A DNA stretch of 64,000 bases from Anadara kagoshimensis (Eukaryota; Mollusca; Bivalvia; Arcoida; Arcidae): positions 50,222,747 to 50,286,746 of the forward strand of contig CM037870.1 in NCBI GenBank assembly GCA_021292105.1, given 5' to 3'. Below, piece after piece: positions 12,401 to 21,909 of this stretch (its first letter is position 1; every line of letters begins with the position of its first letter). The translations under genes and the position numbers were made by a program. The notes beneath the pieces were generated by a model that saw only the letters and a list, made by a program, of their open reading frames with translations, made no database searches and was not told the origin of the DNA.

Positions 12401-15085
12401 AGGACTAAGTTTTAAAGTCTGGAAAAATGGGGAAAAAATCTTGAAATATTTCCATAAAGTCAGGTGCACATCAGACACCAAAAACCTAGATTCTTACCTT
12501 TAACATATTTTAGGTCTGGTGGTCAATTCTCCATCAGGACATATTTATAAATTAGAATATGATTATTGTTACAATAAAAAACACAAGCATAAAAATCAGG
12601 CAAAGAAAAGAAAACTAAGTAGTTAAAACCATTTATATATAATTCCAAAACATCCAAATTGAAGGTGGAGCAAAAGGTACAGGTTTGTGCAAAATCAATG
12701 TTAGAGAGAAAAAAAATAAAACCATATGGTATATCATTTAAATCCATTCTAAAAAAAATAAAAATGTCCTGATTTTATGGCTGTCTATTACATGTCTGCA
12801 TCAAGACAATCTAAACCATTAACCTAAAACAATTAAGAACATTAGACAATTACTGACTTTTGATTAGATACAGAGGTAGACATAAGGATTTGTCAACCTA
12901 AAAAAACCATGACATTTACCTCAGGCTACTGCCTCGATGAATATCATATGTTTCTTTAGGTTAATAAATAGAGATTCTTGTAAATGATTTATTGGAATTT
13001 CATTTTGAGGAAGGGGCATAAAATGTGTAGGTGGGCTGGCAAAATTATACAACCCAATTTTCATTTATCTATATTTCAATTAATAATTATGCTATGGATT
13101 TCCATTACATTTTCACATAATATCCAGCATGACCCATATTTTCAAAATATATTTTCCACAGAGGCAGGATGAGTGAGCCTTGAATATATTGAGTGGTATT
13201 TTTTAAAATAATAGGTTGTTTTTTTTTTTTTTTTAAATTCACACTTAATACATGGTGGATGTTAATATGTTTAATTTCCAAAGGGTTTGTCAAAAGTCAC
13301 AGTAGTTTTGTTGAAATATTGGATTTCGCCGAGTGAATCTTAAAAATTGATTGATATCAAGTGTGTCTATTAAAATTCACAACAAATATGCGGTCGATAT
13401 AAGTTTTAAGTACAAACTTCATCCTGGCTTACAATTATTTATTTCTTCAACATTTGGTAAATTTTAAAGCAGCCATCTGCAGACTTTCGATCAATTTTCC
13501 GGTGAAAATAAAACAAATTGTGCGACAAAAATTGAAATCATTTTTCTACTTTCGGTTTAATGGTAGACAGGTACCTACGCGCAATGAAATAATAGAAGCG
13601 CTTTGTTTATCATTGAAATATTTGCAGACACCTGCCATTACTTCCGGATAAGAAAGATAACATCGCATGCACTATCCTTTTGAACAAAACCATGTGTTGT
13701 TTCATTATCAATTTTTTTTCCCTTCACAAAAGTACCAAATCCCGTTACTAAAAACACATGGAACACTGGTGTAAATTGGGAAAATTCACTAACATTTTTG
13801 GGAAAAGATATACATTTTGGACATTGGGAATGGGGCCGAACTTCGGCCCTAAATTAGCCAGGTCGACGGCCCTGAGATCACCATTTTGGTTTACGCAGAC
13901 GACTGGTACACGAATAGTTGAACCAAATCAAAAAGTGGCACTATACAGATATTTAACCTTAAATCGATCGTTTATTTTTTAAAAAAAATTCTTTTGTTTT
14001 TAATACCAATATTTGCAATGGAAATCAACAGTAACAAGAGAAAAAGGATAACAAACATGATTTTTAGTATGCAGAACATTCCTTTCAAATCCGGAAAGCA
14101 GAATTTCTCTTGGAAAATGGGAAAAATTCCGGGCAATACGGAATGGTTGGCAGCTATGCCGTTACAGTATGTAATAGGAGGAGAAAAAATGCAGGGTCCG
14201 ACTGGGGATTGAACCCCACACTTTAGGCGATGCACTACCAACTGAGCTAACCAGACCCCTATATTCCTCCCATTTTTCTCAAGTTTCCCACGGTCCCGCA
14301 TGTGGGAAATCTCACATTAGCCCACCCTCGGATAGACTTTCAACAATATTGATCACTTCCGAGGGCCACACTGGCCACCAAACTGTAACAGGAGCAGAAA
14401 AAAATGCAGGGTCAGGAGGGGGATCGAACCATGGGAACTCCCTCACTAAGAGACTAAAGGCAAGTGCTCTACCAACTGAGCTACCCAGACAGCTACACAG
14501 TATAATAAAAGGTGTTACAAGCCAGGAAACTACAGGTCTAAAGTTTCCTACGTTCCTATAGTGCAGGAGGCTCGGGTTCGATCCCCGGAACCCCCCCCCT
14601 AACAAACATACTTAAATACATGCCATATATTTCATACAAAATAATATTTGAACATAAATTGTTTTTACCATGTCGTTGATTAAATAACCAAGTCCAAACT
14701 GTGTCTTATTTGGCAACAATACGAGTACAAATCATAAAATGTTGACGGTCTTAAATTGAAAATCTCTCCGATAAGCAAACAATGAAAGTCTATGTAAGCA
14801 TTGTCGGCAAAAAAGGTATAATAAATGGCAATTATCTTTAGAGATATCCACGTGAAATGAAAGAAGATGAGTTTCACAGTATGCTCGCAATTCATCAAAT
14901 TCACGGCAGCTTTTTGTTTCCAAGTAGCCGACAGCTTTTATCCCCGCCATTTTATCATTGTGTGTGTGAATCTGGGGTCTTTTTTAACATCATTTCCTAT
15001 GAAGTGTTGATCAAATGGGTGTACAACTTAAACTTACCTCAACGTTACCATCGCCTCCACCTTTTCTTTTCTGGTTTAGCGCCAT
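270..15085 (-). CDS. KMT5A-like SET-domain lysine methyltransferase with a tandem-exon C-terminal tail (3' end off window)
   Basis: This gene is assembled from eleven exons that join in frame: 15085-15038, 11056-10957, 9675-9498, 8289-8091, 6577-6550, 4988-4812, 4104-3904, 3195-2995, 2288-2088, 1377-1177 and 470-270. The first five encode about 184 residues: a short basic N-terminus, then a SET domain with GYGVFA near residue 50, EYVGE near 70, WCIDATH near 108-114, RMGRMVNDS and ILYDYGD. SET proteins transfer methyl groups from S-adenosylmethionine to lysine. The order and wording of the motifs are closest to KMT5A/SETD8, the histone H4K20 monomethylase, and to its invertebrate relatives. 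The substrate is not known. The remaining six exons add a hydrophilic tail rich in Lys, Asn and Ser, made of 67-residue modules (59 in the first). At least 578 residues are visible and there is no stop in the spliced frame, so the gene continues left of base 1. Confidence is high for the SET part, and good by phase for the tail. Confidence 0.85.
1177..1377 (-). CDS. SET gene tail exon, repeat copy 2 (201 bp)
   Basis: This is the same module with Gln in place of Lys near the end (NVSQIK), a change shared only with copy 1. Splice sites and phase are unchanged. Confidence 0.8.
2088..2288 (-). CDS. SET gene tail exon, repeat copy 3 (201 bp)
   Basis: This copy has the same module, splice sites and phase. 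Its intron carries the gcatac/cataag variants and an extra T in a T-run, both shared only with copy 5. Confidence 0.8.
2995..3195 (-). CDS. SET gene tail exon, repeat copy 4 (201 bp)
   Basis: This copy encodes the same 67-residue module as copy 5, with the same splice sites and phase. The surrounding intron has the gtatac/catatg variants shared with copies 1, 2 and 6. Confidence 0.8.
3904..4104 (-). CDS. SET gene tail exon, repeat copy 5 (201 bp)
   Basis: This symmetric phase 1-1 exon encodes a 67-residue module that runs from EDNPKSMTNATRSKVQQS to ENMDITLHNDNVSKIK. Acceptor (ttttacag) and donor (AAAG|gtttga) are identical in every full copy. The module is lysine- and asparagine-rich, has no cysteine and looks soluble, perhaps disordered. 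I recognise no domain. Confidence 0.8.
4812..4988 (-). CDS. SET gene tail exon, repeat copy 6 (short, 177 bp)
   Basis: This is the first tail exon in transcription order. It matches the other five but lacks 24 bp in frame (the residues PEKSKLDL of the other copies) and has an Ile-to-Asn change in SLENNDKSS. Its upstream intron is unique sequence, unlike the other copies, so it marks the 5' edge of the duplication. Phase is 1-1. Confidence 0.8.
4997..5640. other. Intron, no gene seen
   Basis: AT-rich intron of the SET gene. It has an A-rich simple stretch at about 5360-5410 (runs of A with single T) and nothing else that I can support. Confidence 0.6.
5640..5813. mobile_element. Short inverted-repeat element (MITE-like)
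   Basis: The ends are imperfect inverted copies: tactgtatacggggtaattt at the left and a complement of ttataccgtattcaggat at the right. It is about 174 bp long, has no coding capacity and lies in a SET-gene intron. Confidence 0.5.
5989..6308. mobile_element. hAT-like MITE, 320 bp
   Basis: It begins CAGGGATTGATCA and ends TGATAAATCCCTG, the CAGGG-type ends typical of hAT elements. The interior repeats the phrase 'ttcccaa' and has no transposase. A relative in the opposite orientation lies at about 13760-13860 (shared 'ggccgaa.ttc' and 'cattcccaatg' segments). I see no clear 8 bp target duplication. Confidence 0.6.
6550..6577 (-). CDS. SET gene exon 5, 28 bp linker microexon
   Basis: This very short exon (KTTRNSNEI plus one base) has a good polypyrimidine acceptor (ttttttcctcag) and donor (G|gtaagaaat). 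It enters in phase 0 and leaves in phase 1. That is exactly the shift needed to join the phase-0 SET exon to the phase-1 repeat exons. No family motif supports it, so the evidence is splice sites and phase only. Confidence 0.7.
6578..8090. other. Intron, no gene seen
   Basis: 1.5 kb intron between SET exons 4 and 5. Open frames here have no motif or splice support. No repeat family recognised. Confidence 0.5.
8091..8289 (-). CDS. SET gene exon 4, catalytic half of SET domain
   Basis: The 199 bp exon lies between acceptor ctcattgtag and donor AAAG|gtaataag. It encodes IDATHASKSRMGRMVNDSD, then HLALFATKEINIGDEILYDY and GDENSWWRK. The RMGRMVNDS segment aligns with the canonical R(L/F)(G/I)..INHS motif, but His is replaced by Asp. 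YDYGD carries the catalytic tyrosine region. The exon ends in phase 0. Confidence 0.93.
8910..9000 (+). mobile_element. Small remnant of the dispersed RT element 3' tail
   Basis: The phrase ggaggcgctcactcttcttg then gagcatccggcctcgcttcc is a degenerate match to the shared 3' tail (cttccggagcacccggcctc) seen best at 62950-63040. Confidence 0.5.
9077..9260. mobile_element. GGCCACC-type palindromic MITE
   Basis: The left end cagtcgaacctgccttaaaa and right end ggcctttatagacaggttt + gactgta are inverted copies. The inside iterates 'aggccacc'. Relatives lie at 18366-18510 and 60059-60762, with a fragment near 8375-8455. Confidence 0.7.
9498..9675 (-). CDS. SET gene exon 3, N-terminal half of SET domain
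   Basis: The 178 bp exon lies between acceptor tttgcag and donor gtgagtatg. It encodes YGVFAKKAFQKNEFLLEYVG, then ECVDSHTAEKREKIY and CFMFYFRHNEKIW. The G.GVFA loop is part of the S-adenosylmethionine site, and EY.GE is a standard SET strand. The last two bases join the next exon to make the Cys of WCIDATH. Confidence 0.92.
10105..10920. mobile_element. Dispersed non-coding repeat, ~0.8 kb
   Basis: It starts with actagacgaaagttgagtct and 'aaactcaatggatgcccca' and ends 'ctgcaggggcacaata', with a penultimate 'gatggacggacagatgg' run. This structure (end boxes with 'gcccc', tail with 'gacggac' repeats) resembles a common bivalve repeat. No transposase is present, and it lies in a SET-gene intron. 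Confidence 0.45.
10957..11056 (-). CDS. SET gene exon 2, pre-SET lead-in
   Basis: The 100 bp exon lies between acceptor ttagtttcag and donor G|gtgata. It encodes PKRRQNPDDIARRWMECN followed by VDPDGFSVQFINDMKG. The pattern DDIA..W...VDP.GF.V.FIN is typical of KMT5A-like proteins immediately before the first SET motif. It enters in phase 0 and leaves after one base of a Gly codon. Confidence 0.9.
11510..11710. repeat. AT-rich degenerate tandem repeat (~33 bp period)
   Basis: Variants of 'tacactttaatctgtaaat' recur about six to seven times with variable spacing. Non-coding, intronic. Confidence 0.8.
12001..12480. mobile_element. Dispersed 'gctcacctg' element, single copy
   Basis: It starts ggctcacctgggcgaaaggc and 'catgtgagcttatggca', and contains 'ctgtgaccttgacctttgac'. 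The same end phrases and 'gaccttgacc' block are found around the 145 bp array at 25.0-27.8 kb, so this is probably an unexpanded relative. Confidence 0.6.
12500..13960. other. Intron, no gene seen
   Basis: Part of the long first-to-second-exon intron of the SET gene. It contains a T-run near 13220 and a fragment of the hAT-like MITE family near 13760-13860. No supported exon. Confidence 0.5.
14194..14258 (-). mobile_element. tRNA-like SINE head, copy A
   Basis: Read on the minus strand this has a box A (ttagctcagttgg), a box B (ggttcaatcccc) and matching ends (gggtctgg / cggaccc). It is about 65 nt, too short for a proper anticodon arm, and continues into 'tgcattttttctcc'. I call it the head of a tRNA-derived SINE rather than a tRNA gene. 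Its body extends toward about 13980. Confidence 0.7.
14408..14491 (-). mobile_element. tRNA-like SINE head, copy B
   Basis: Minus strand: gtctgggtagctcagttggt (box A), then tggttcgatcccc (box B), followed by the same 'ctgcatttttt' body as copy A. The 84 nt length with a long variable arm is tRNA(Leu/Ser)-like. A lone box B (gggttcgatccccgg) lies on the plus strand at 14574-14590. Confidence 0.65.
15038..15085 (-). CDS. SET gene exon 1, initiator methionine
   Basis: The start codon is at 15085-15083. Sixteen codons read MALNQKRKGGGDGNVE and stop exactly at a strong donor (GAG|gtaagttt). The next exon begins in phase 0 with PKRRQNPDD, the expected lead-in to this SET family, which supports the start. 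The context (gaaATGGCG) is favourable for initiation. The preceding ~185 bp up to a plus-strand ATG at 15270 would hold the promoter and 5' UTR. Confidence 0.8.
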
Positions 15086-15269
15086 TTCTACGTCGTATGT
15101 TTATAAAGAAAATCCCTCCACTGTTGGAACACCTCTTCGAGTAACAAATAATTTCCGCGACGGTGAAAGTTGTACTGTTGGATTTTGGTTGAGTTAAACG
15201 TCTGCGTTGAATGCAAATATACTATTGTATTTATAATTTTAAAATTTAATTTATAAATATCTGTTATTA
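15086..15269. promoter_or_regulatory. Presumed promoter/5' UTR interval of the SET gene
   Basis: Only about 185 bp separate the SET gene start codon from a plus-strand ATG at 15270. The interval has higher GC than its surroundings on the SET-gene side, including cgcgacgg. I see no clear TATA box. The assignment is by position only. Confidence 0.35.
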
Positions 15270-15514
15270 ATGGACAGTCAATACACAGTAAACGAGGTCC
15301 TTGGTCACGTGAGAATTTTTGCCATATATGGACGAAATGTGTGTGCTCTGGTTAAGGTCGATACGGCACGTGGTGTCAAAATTGTGAACTACTCACACAC
15401 TTTTACACAGTTTGGTTTGTCATATTACCCGGTTTTGGGGTCCTGTATAAAAAATGCATTTTTATTTAATAGTAGACGCATGTATTTACTTTAAACCATT
15501 TCTAGCGTTAAAGT

Positions 15515-15600
15515 AAATTCGAGGTCCGAATTTCGGACCTCTAAATGAAGGTGGACCTCAGACTAAAGGTGTGCAAACCGATGTCTGGACCTCGAATATG
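15515..15600. repeat. Short palindromic repeat 'gaggtccgaa'
   Basis: tcgaggtccgaatttcggac followed by ctc is a near-perfect palindrome, and 'ggacctcga' recurs near 15590. It may be the end of a fold-back element. Confidence 0.5.
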
Positions 15601-15610
15601 GGTATTTGTC

Positions 15611-15637
15611 AACACACACACACACACACACACACAC
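15611..15637. repeat. (CA)n microsatellite
   Basis: Thirteen or so CA dinucleotides, uninterrupted. Confidence 0.95.
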
Positions 15638-16189
15638 CGAGTTTCCAAATCGGGAGTTTCATAACCAACAATGATCTCAATATGTGATCATATGTGTTAA
15701 CATATTTTATTTTATTTTTATATAGCCTTCTTTGTTTTTGGTTGACTATTGAAACATATATATTTATAATTTTTTAACATAAATATGTATACTCTCAACT
15801 CGGTTTAGGTAATTCGCCATTCCATACTTTGGTATTTTTATGCTTTCATTTATTCAATTGCAGTTATTTGTAAAAACTGATATTTTGTTATGAAAGAATG
15901 TAAGATCAATCCATAAATTAATGTGAAACTAAAATGGTGCCAAGTGGTCCTAGACATCGATTTTCGGATCACACTACACCTCTCAGCTTAGAATCCAATC
16001 CCGTTCGGACAGGTCCTAGTATGAGAAAGTGTGTAGGTTTGTTTGACAAAGGTCGGTTCATTTGATTGGGTAATATGGTTTCTCAAAATGTCCACCTCGA
16101 CATAGATGAAAAGATCTTCGGCGTAAAACATAATTCCATTCCACTCTCAATATAAGTTTAATAAGCCTATAATATAACGCACGGTAAAC

Positions 16190-16624
16190 ATTGTGACCAC
16201 CGGCGCTGGACATTTGAGCGAAATTATAGGACAAAAAAAGGAAAATTAACGGACCTTTGAGCGACGAAGTAATGGACATTTGAGCGACAGAATTTTAACC
16301 CATTTGAGCTAAATTCCAAATATATGGTAGACATTTGAGCGACATTTTTTTTGTCCCCTGCTCATCATTGGGGATGTGGATGTAGGATTTTGAGCAGGGA
16401 TAAAGTTTTTGAAAAGCACCACATTAAATTTTATAAAACCCATAAATCCATTAACAGTCATCTACTACATTTCATATCACTGTTAAAACTTGGTACAATT
16501 TACAGGATAAAGCTTAAAGTAAAATAACATATCTTTTCTAGCCGGCTATTTAGATTCCAGGGTACATAAATCTCTTACCGTAGACTTCACTATTTGCATA
16601 TTTCAGATAAAATTCTTGCAAATA

Positions 16625-16672
<48 letters not shown>

Positions 16673-16806
16673 TGGAACAGAAAGTAGATTTAAACTGTCT
16701 CTCAAATGTCCATCGTATGATAAGTTAATTTAAAAATCTGTCGCTCAAATGTCCACTATGAGGTTTTTTTTTAATTTTCGCTCAAATGTCCTGCGCTCGT
16801 GACTAC
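16190..16806. mobile_element. Inverted-repeat element with iterated GGACATTTGAGCGA
   Basis: The left part carries five forward copies or variants of ggacatttgagcga (16208, 16250, 16273, 16300, 16329). The right part carries three inverted copies (16698, 16742, 16780). The outermost bases also pair (gcgctggacattt / aaatgtcctgcgc). A (CT)n stretch lies inside at 16628-16668. It has no transposase, and the iterated subterminal motif suggests sites recognised by a transposase supplied elsewhere. Confidence 0.75.
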
Positions 16807-17034
16807 ATACTGATCACCGTTATCCAGGGGTGTAGTTAAATATTTTGATCAGTCATATACATCAAGAGGTACTTAAAGCCATAAAGTGTTATTTCTTTTC
16901 ATCCTCGACCAAGATTTGGATATACGTCTTGATAATTTTTATGATATACTATTTTAGTAATGTTAGCAAAATGTGGGTTTTATTGACGTCATCACTTTCT
17001 GGTCAATGTAATTATAACTGTTCACAGAAAGCAA

Positions 17035-17275
17035 TCTGGTCTTTGTTTCAAATCAAAAACAAACATACTAATCCATGTCCGAATCACAATCGAGAAGCAA
17101 AGTAAAAACTTTGGAACTGAATGTCCCGTGAGTCACGTGAACTTCCACCAGAAAGTGAGGCCGGATGCTCCGGAAGGGTAAGCACCTCCTGTTAAGCTAG
17201 CTACACCCTTCACGTGTGTAATCAAAATTGTGTGAAAGGAACATGTAACTCTGGGACGTCAAATATATCTAGAAA
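17035..17275 (-). mobile_element. RT element 3' tail remnant
   Basis: It matches the minus-strand image of the 62.8-63.1 kb element: 'cacgtgaacttccaccag', 'gaggccggatgctccgg', 'aagctagctaca', ending with the 'gacgtcaaatatatc' that encodes the last residues of the RT-type frame. Truncated. Confidence 0.75.
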
Positions 17276-17790
17276 ATCATTTCTTAATTAAGATTTTCCT
17301 TAACTAAAACTGTAAAATTTGAAATCTTAATCATTCTGTTGATATTCAGGGATTGAAGGCGTCATTTAAATGATCACTTCAGGTTGATAACATTAAGATA
17401 TTCGTGCATTTTAGGTTTCAGCTTATTATTTACTTGTTCTAATTTTGACTAATTTTTATTCAGATTACCATAAAATATTGCAAATAAAAATCCGGGTTTA
17501 ATTTAAGGGAAATCTAAGTTTAGGACTGATTATAAAGGGTAGCATATAATTAGTTGCAATTATAATAATGAGAATTAGTTACAATGGCCGTTTATTTCAT
17601 AATCAGTTATCTCAGTATGTGTTGATCGCTATTGTCTTGTTTGCTTTTTTATAAACATTGTTGTTACATCGGCTATTGTCAAGAACATGCTTTTAAGTTA
17701 CTCCTTATATCTTCTATTTGTTTACAATCAATTATTTCTGAAAAATATTTTTTGTTAAAAAAAAAACAAAGGAAGGCATATATTCTACGT

Positions 17791-19049
17791 TAAGGTCAAG
17801 TGGTACAAATGGGCACTATCCTACATGTTTCTGATTTTTTCATACTGGTAAATCTTTTTGAGGCGCATATGAAAATATAGGGGCCCTCTTTTTACAGTTT
17901 TCGCTATAAAGCTTAAAAAGTTAACAAATCGTAAAATTTTAACATAGGCTTAATAGGAAATCGCAATTTAATTTTCAGGCTCTGGATTTGGAAAAGTGTA
18001 GAAAAATAACAATTTGTCCTACAAGTTTTTGAAAATTTTACACAATGTAGTTAAAAATTTAATATTCTGAAAATGTAAAGAAAAACATATGTAACCTTGC
18101 TAGATTATTAGGTATAAAACTTCAAAGACGTAATCTGATGCGAAAATATGACCAAAATTAGCAATAACGTCATGATTTTGAGGTTCGGAACACTTGCAAA
18201 CTTTAACGTCATCGTGTCGTAAACTCGGAGTGTTTTGTTTGTGCTTCTCGCTGTTATAGTACATATACTATTTTCATGATTTTTGTACAAATAACTTTAT
18301 AATTAGATTATTTTGTATCCATAACCACTTAAATTATTGAAATAATGATATTAAGAAACATTATTACAGTCTAACCTGCTTTAAAGGCCACCTCTTTACA
18401 AGGGCCACCTGCTTATAAAGGCCAGAACTTTATCTCAATTGTTCTTTTTTCATATTATTTGAAATTGAATATAAAGGCCACTTTTACTGGTTCCTTTTGG
18501 GAACTGGAGTATACAAATTTTGATTGGAAAAAAAATTAAATCAATGTTGATCAATACATTTTACTTGGCCAGAGAAGGCGACAGACTGAAAACCACATAG
18601 GTAGTAAAAATACGTCACTCAGAAATTATGAGCGTCATTAAATCAGTATTTTCATGACGTCATTGTAAATATATTTTAAGAGTCATGTCATATGTATGAC
18701 AAAATATTGAAAATGCTAAATTTTCAAAATCTGAAAGAATTTTGTAAATCGAAACAATATTAAAAAGATATCAGCAATTCAGTTTTGTGAAAAAACGCCT
18801 TTTTTCAATTGAATGTATCAAATGCAATTCTTTAGTGAATCATTGGTATCTGCTGCATTTATCCTGTAGCGTATTTATGATACTTTTTTGTATATTCTTA
18901 TTTGTCTTCAATTGATACATATTATGTATTTCATTCCCTGTAAGTTATTTATAAACATATTACAGTTATTTAATTTAAGTTAGGACTTACATATCACCAG
19001 AGCGGATAGAATTTTACCCATCAGCATCCATTTGTACCACTTGGCTTTA
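17791..19049. mobile_element. ~1.26 kb inverted-repeat element
   Basis: The left end is aaggtcaagtggtacaaatg and the right end is the complement of catttgtaccacttggcttt. The interior has no credible transposase frame and includes part of a GGCCACC-type MITE at about 18366-18510. Confidence 0.6.
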
Positions 19050-19266
19050 AACATCATTGATCACGAAAGCAATTCAATTTCATATTAACACTAACATACA
19101 ATTTTGTGCTCCATTTTATTCACTCTCATAAGATTTATCCCAGAAGAAAATAAGGCATGGAAAAAGTTGAATTGAAGAACTGTGATTTGTTGAAGGAAAA
19201 TAGCCCAATATTGGATGGAAAATGGAAATGTTTACAAAAAATGTTTATACATGACTCTAGCGAAGA

Positions 19267-19268
<2 letters not shown>

Positions 19269-19292
<24 letters not shown>
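19269..19292. repeat. (TA)n microsatellite
   Basis: About twelve TA units immediately before a SINE. Confidence 0.9.
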
Positions 19293-19297
<5 letters not shown>

Positions 19298-19317
19298 ATT
19301 ATATGCGCATCTCCTAC

Positions 19318-19607
19318 CCGGCCGGGTCTGACCCAAGACTTGAAAGTGGGTAGTGACTGTTCTTTCGCCAAGCACTCGGCATTACGAAATGAAAGTCACG
19401 GTTCTTTCGGATGGGAACTTAAAATAAACGAGGTCCCGTGTCTTGGTAGGCATGGCACGATAAAGAACCCTGCTGTATAATGCCATAAGCGAAACGCACA
19501 GGCAAAATTTCTGCACTTTCGCCTATAGCTGGCGACGTCTCGATATAAGTGAAATATTCTTGACTGGGACGTTAAACACCATTACTCACTCACTCATTCC
19601 TATCCAC
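19318..19607 (+). mobile_element. tRNA-derived SINE, copy 1
   Basis: The shared body reads 'cccaagacttgaaag', 'gactgttctttcgccaagca', 'acgataaagaaccctgctgt', 'gctggcgacgtctcgatat' and 'gggacgttaaacacc', then a 'cactcactcatt' tail. The same body occurs at 46010-46265 and 53785-54015 on the minus strand. Confidence 0.8.
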
Positions 19608-19619
19608 GTTGATGCTTTG

Positions 19620-21890
19620 CTCCAAGTTTCGTTAAATAGCTCTTTATTCTTTTGGAGAATGACACCGGAATAGAACTGTGTGGACGAACGGGGGATAAAC
19701 GAGAGGACAGAAGTTCTAATTTAATACAACCCTCTTTTTTAAAAAAGCCGGATTAGTAGTTTGTGAAAATCTATATCGCTAAGCTACCAATAGACAGGAT
19801 AATAACCATGCAGAGCAAATGGACGTGGTGAACGATTTTACCTGCGCAAATCTACACATATAAGTAATATAATAGTTCGACTACAAGTATCAACTAATAT
19901 TTACTTCTTACCACACGATATTTGAGAAATATGGTATTGTAAATGTTTTTCAAGTGTGCATTGTTAACATTCGGTTATCTTATGTTAAGGTAATGATAGT
20001 GTGCTATATAAATGTCATGGCTTAAGAAGGGAGCGAGAAGATTTATGATTTCTGATCATTTATAACTACACATAAGTAAGCAAATAAAAATAAATTCTAA
20101 ACACATAAGACCAGAAGAATGGACTAATATTTGGCTGATTTCCCTTCGCTTTACGACTTTGATAATTCGGGATCTAAAACAAGCATGCCAGGTCATTCTC
20201 ACAAGCATAGTAAAATACTGCCACATTGAGTTAATCGCGAAAACCACCACCAAAGAACTGAGGCTGAGTGCAGAGGAACAACTAATATGGTCATTTGAAA
20301 CAATTTATGTAATCTGAAGTTTTTAAAACTGTAGTTGTTACATAGCTTGATGCATGATGATACCAAACTGTTCTATCCATAAAGTTCAACTGTTATTGTT
20401 TCAAAAGAAGAATAAATAATAAAAGAGTTGATGGATAAGAATCAAACCTTGCATACATTGACATAATAAACTGCAAAGTTACGTCACAGGATTTAAAAAT
20501 CAATTTCTGAAGTTTTGAACGATATGATTTTATTTTAAATTTTATTCATTTTAAAGCGTATTTTGTTCACTTTATAGTTGTTATATTTGAGCAATTCCGT
20601 CATTAATTTTCCAACCTAAATTAATTTATGATACCACATTATCTTATTGCACAAACCATATGCAGCATAGTTTTAATTATTATCTAGAAATAGACGACTT
20701 ATAAGGTCGCTATAATGAGGAATACACAAATCAGTCTAGTAAGTAGTTTATAAAACAGCATATCATCATCTCAAGTGTTCATTTTCTTAAACTAAAACCT
20801 TCACAAAAATAATAAATTTCATGGATTAGTATGTGTATTTTGATATAAAGTACGAATCATGGCATGTAAAAATGCAGTTATAAATTCTATGATAAATTTT
20901 AGCTTACCCCAAACATTTAAATTTATATTAAACTTTAATCAATTCCCAAAATTCAAAGAATTTTCTCCAATCCATTGTTAATAATGTGTTCAAACAACTA
21001 TTAATGAAAAAAAACAACTTTTTTAACGCTTCAAATGGTACTGAGTTGTAGATTCTATGTGCTGAATTGGTGCTCTATTGTGCTTAAATACTATTGACAT
21101 ATATCCATTTAAATTTTCACTTTATTGTCAATTCTAAAAATACTAATACCACCATTCTATATTCTGAAATGGCGTTTTTCCTTACATTTTGACCTGGACG
21201 AAGATCCAGACGCACGACAATGAATCCCCTTTCTTCCAAAATTATTTTAATCATATATTTATTTCCGTTTGCAAAATAGTTTTATAAATGAGTTTGCTGT
21301 AACTAAATTATTTTAAAAATTAAAATGTAAAAGTTTATTATGAGAAATTTAAAATAAACAAATACAGTCATAATATATTTTGTTTTTATTAAATGATATA
21401 TTAAAACAAATTATTCAATTTTCAATTCAATGTTCACATATAATAAATTTAATTAATAAATTTTTAATGTTTTATCCAGAAAATTTTAACTTATATGACA
21501 ACGTCCATATTATATATTCTCAAGTTCATGTTGATTGAATTTTTATACAGGTAATATGTAATAAACAAAAACAATATTCACTTACCATTTCTCCCTTTTT
21601 TCAATGAATTGCTGTTGGTCCTTCGTTTTCCGTTAAAACTGAACCATTTAAACGACACTATAATTTGTGTATAAGTTGCCACAGGTAAGCGATTTACCTG
21701 TTTTACGTGGACTCTTTATTGTTTTATGGGGGAACATGATTTGTAAATCGTACAAAGATTAGATATGCCTTTCATATTCTAGTACCTTTGTTGGGAGGGT
21801 AGTGGTGTCTCTTGTCACATTTAGTTACCATTTAAATAGGAATGACCGTAAAAAATCCGGGTAGCTGGTTTAAGTTAACCGTCCCCGTGG
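19620..21890. other. Intergenic, no gene seen
   Basis: AT-rich. It starts with a fragment of the 'ccaagtttcgt...gacgaacg' family near 19600-19700. I see no exon with motif support on either strand. Confidence 0.5.
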
Positions 21891-21909
21891 ACACAAATAC
21901 ATGTATGTA

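Noticed and set aside
14194..14491. Two tRNA genes
   Set aside because: Boxes A and B are present but arm lengths and acceptor pairing are wrong, and both run into the same SINE body.
15270..15494. A 74-codon gene starting MDSQYTVNEVLGH
   Set aside because: No recognisable domain; only the first 13 codons before a GT donor might be real, so it is kept as a low-interest finding and not as a gene.
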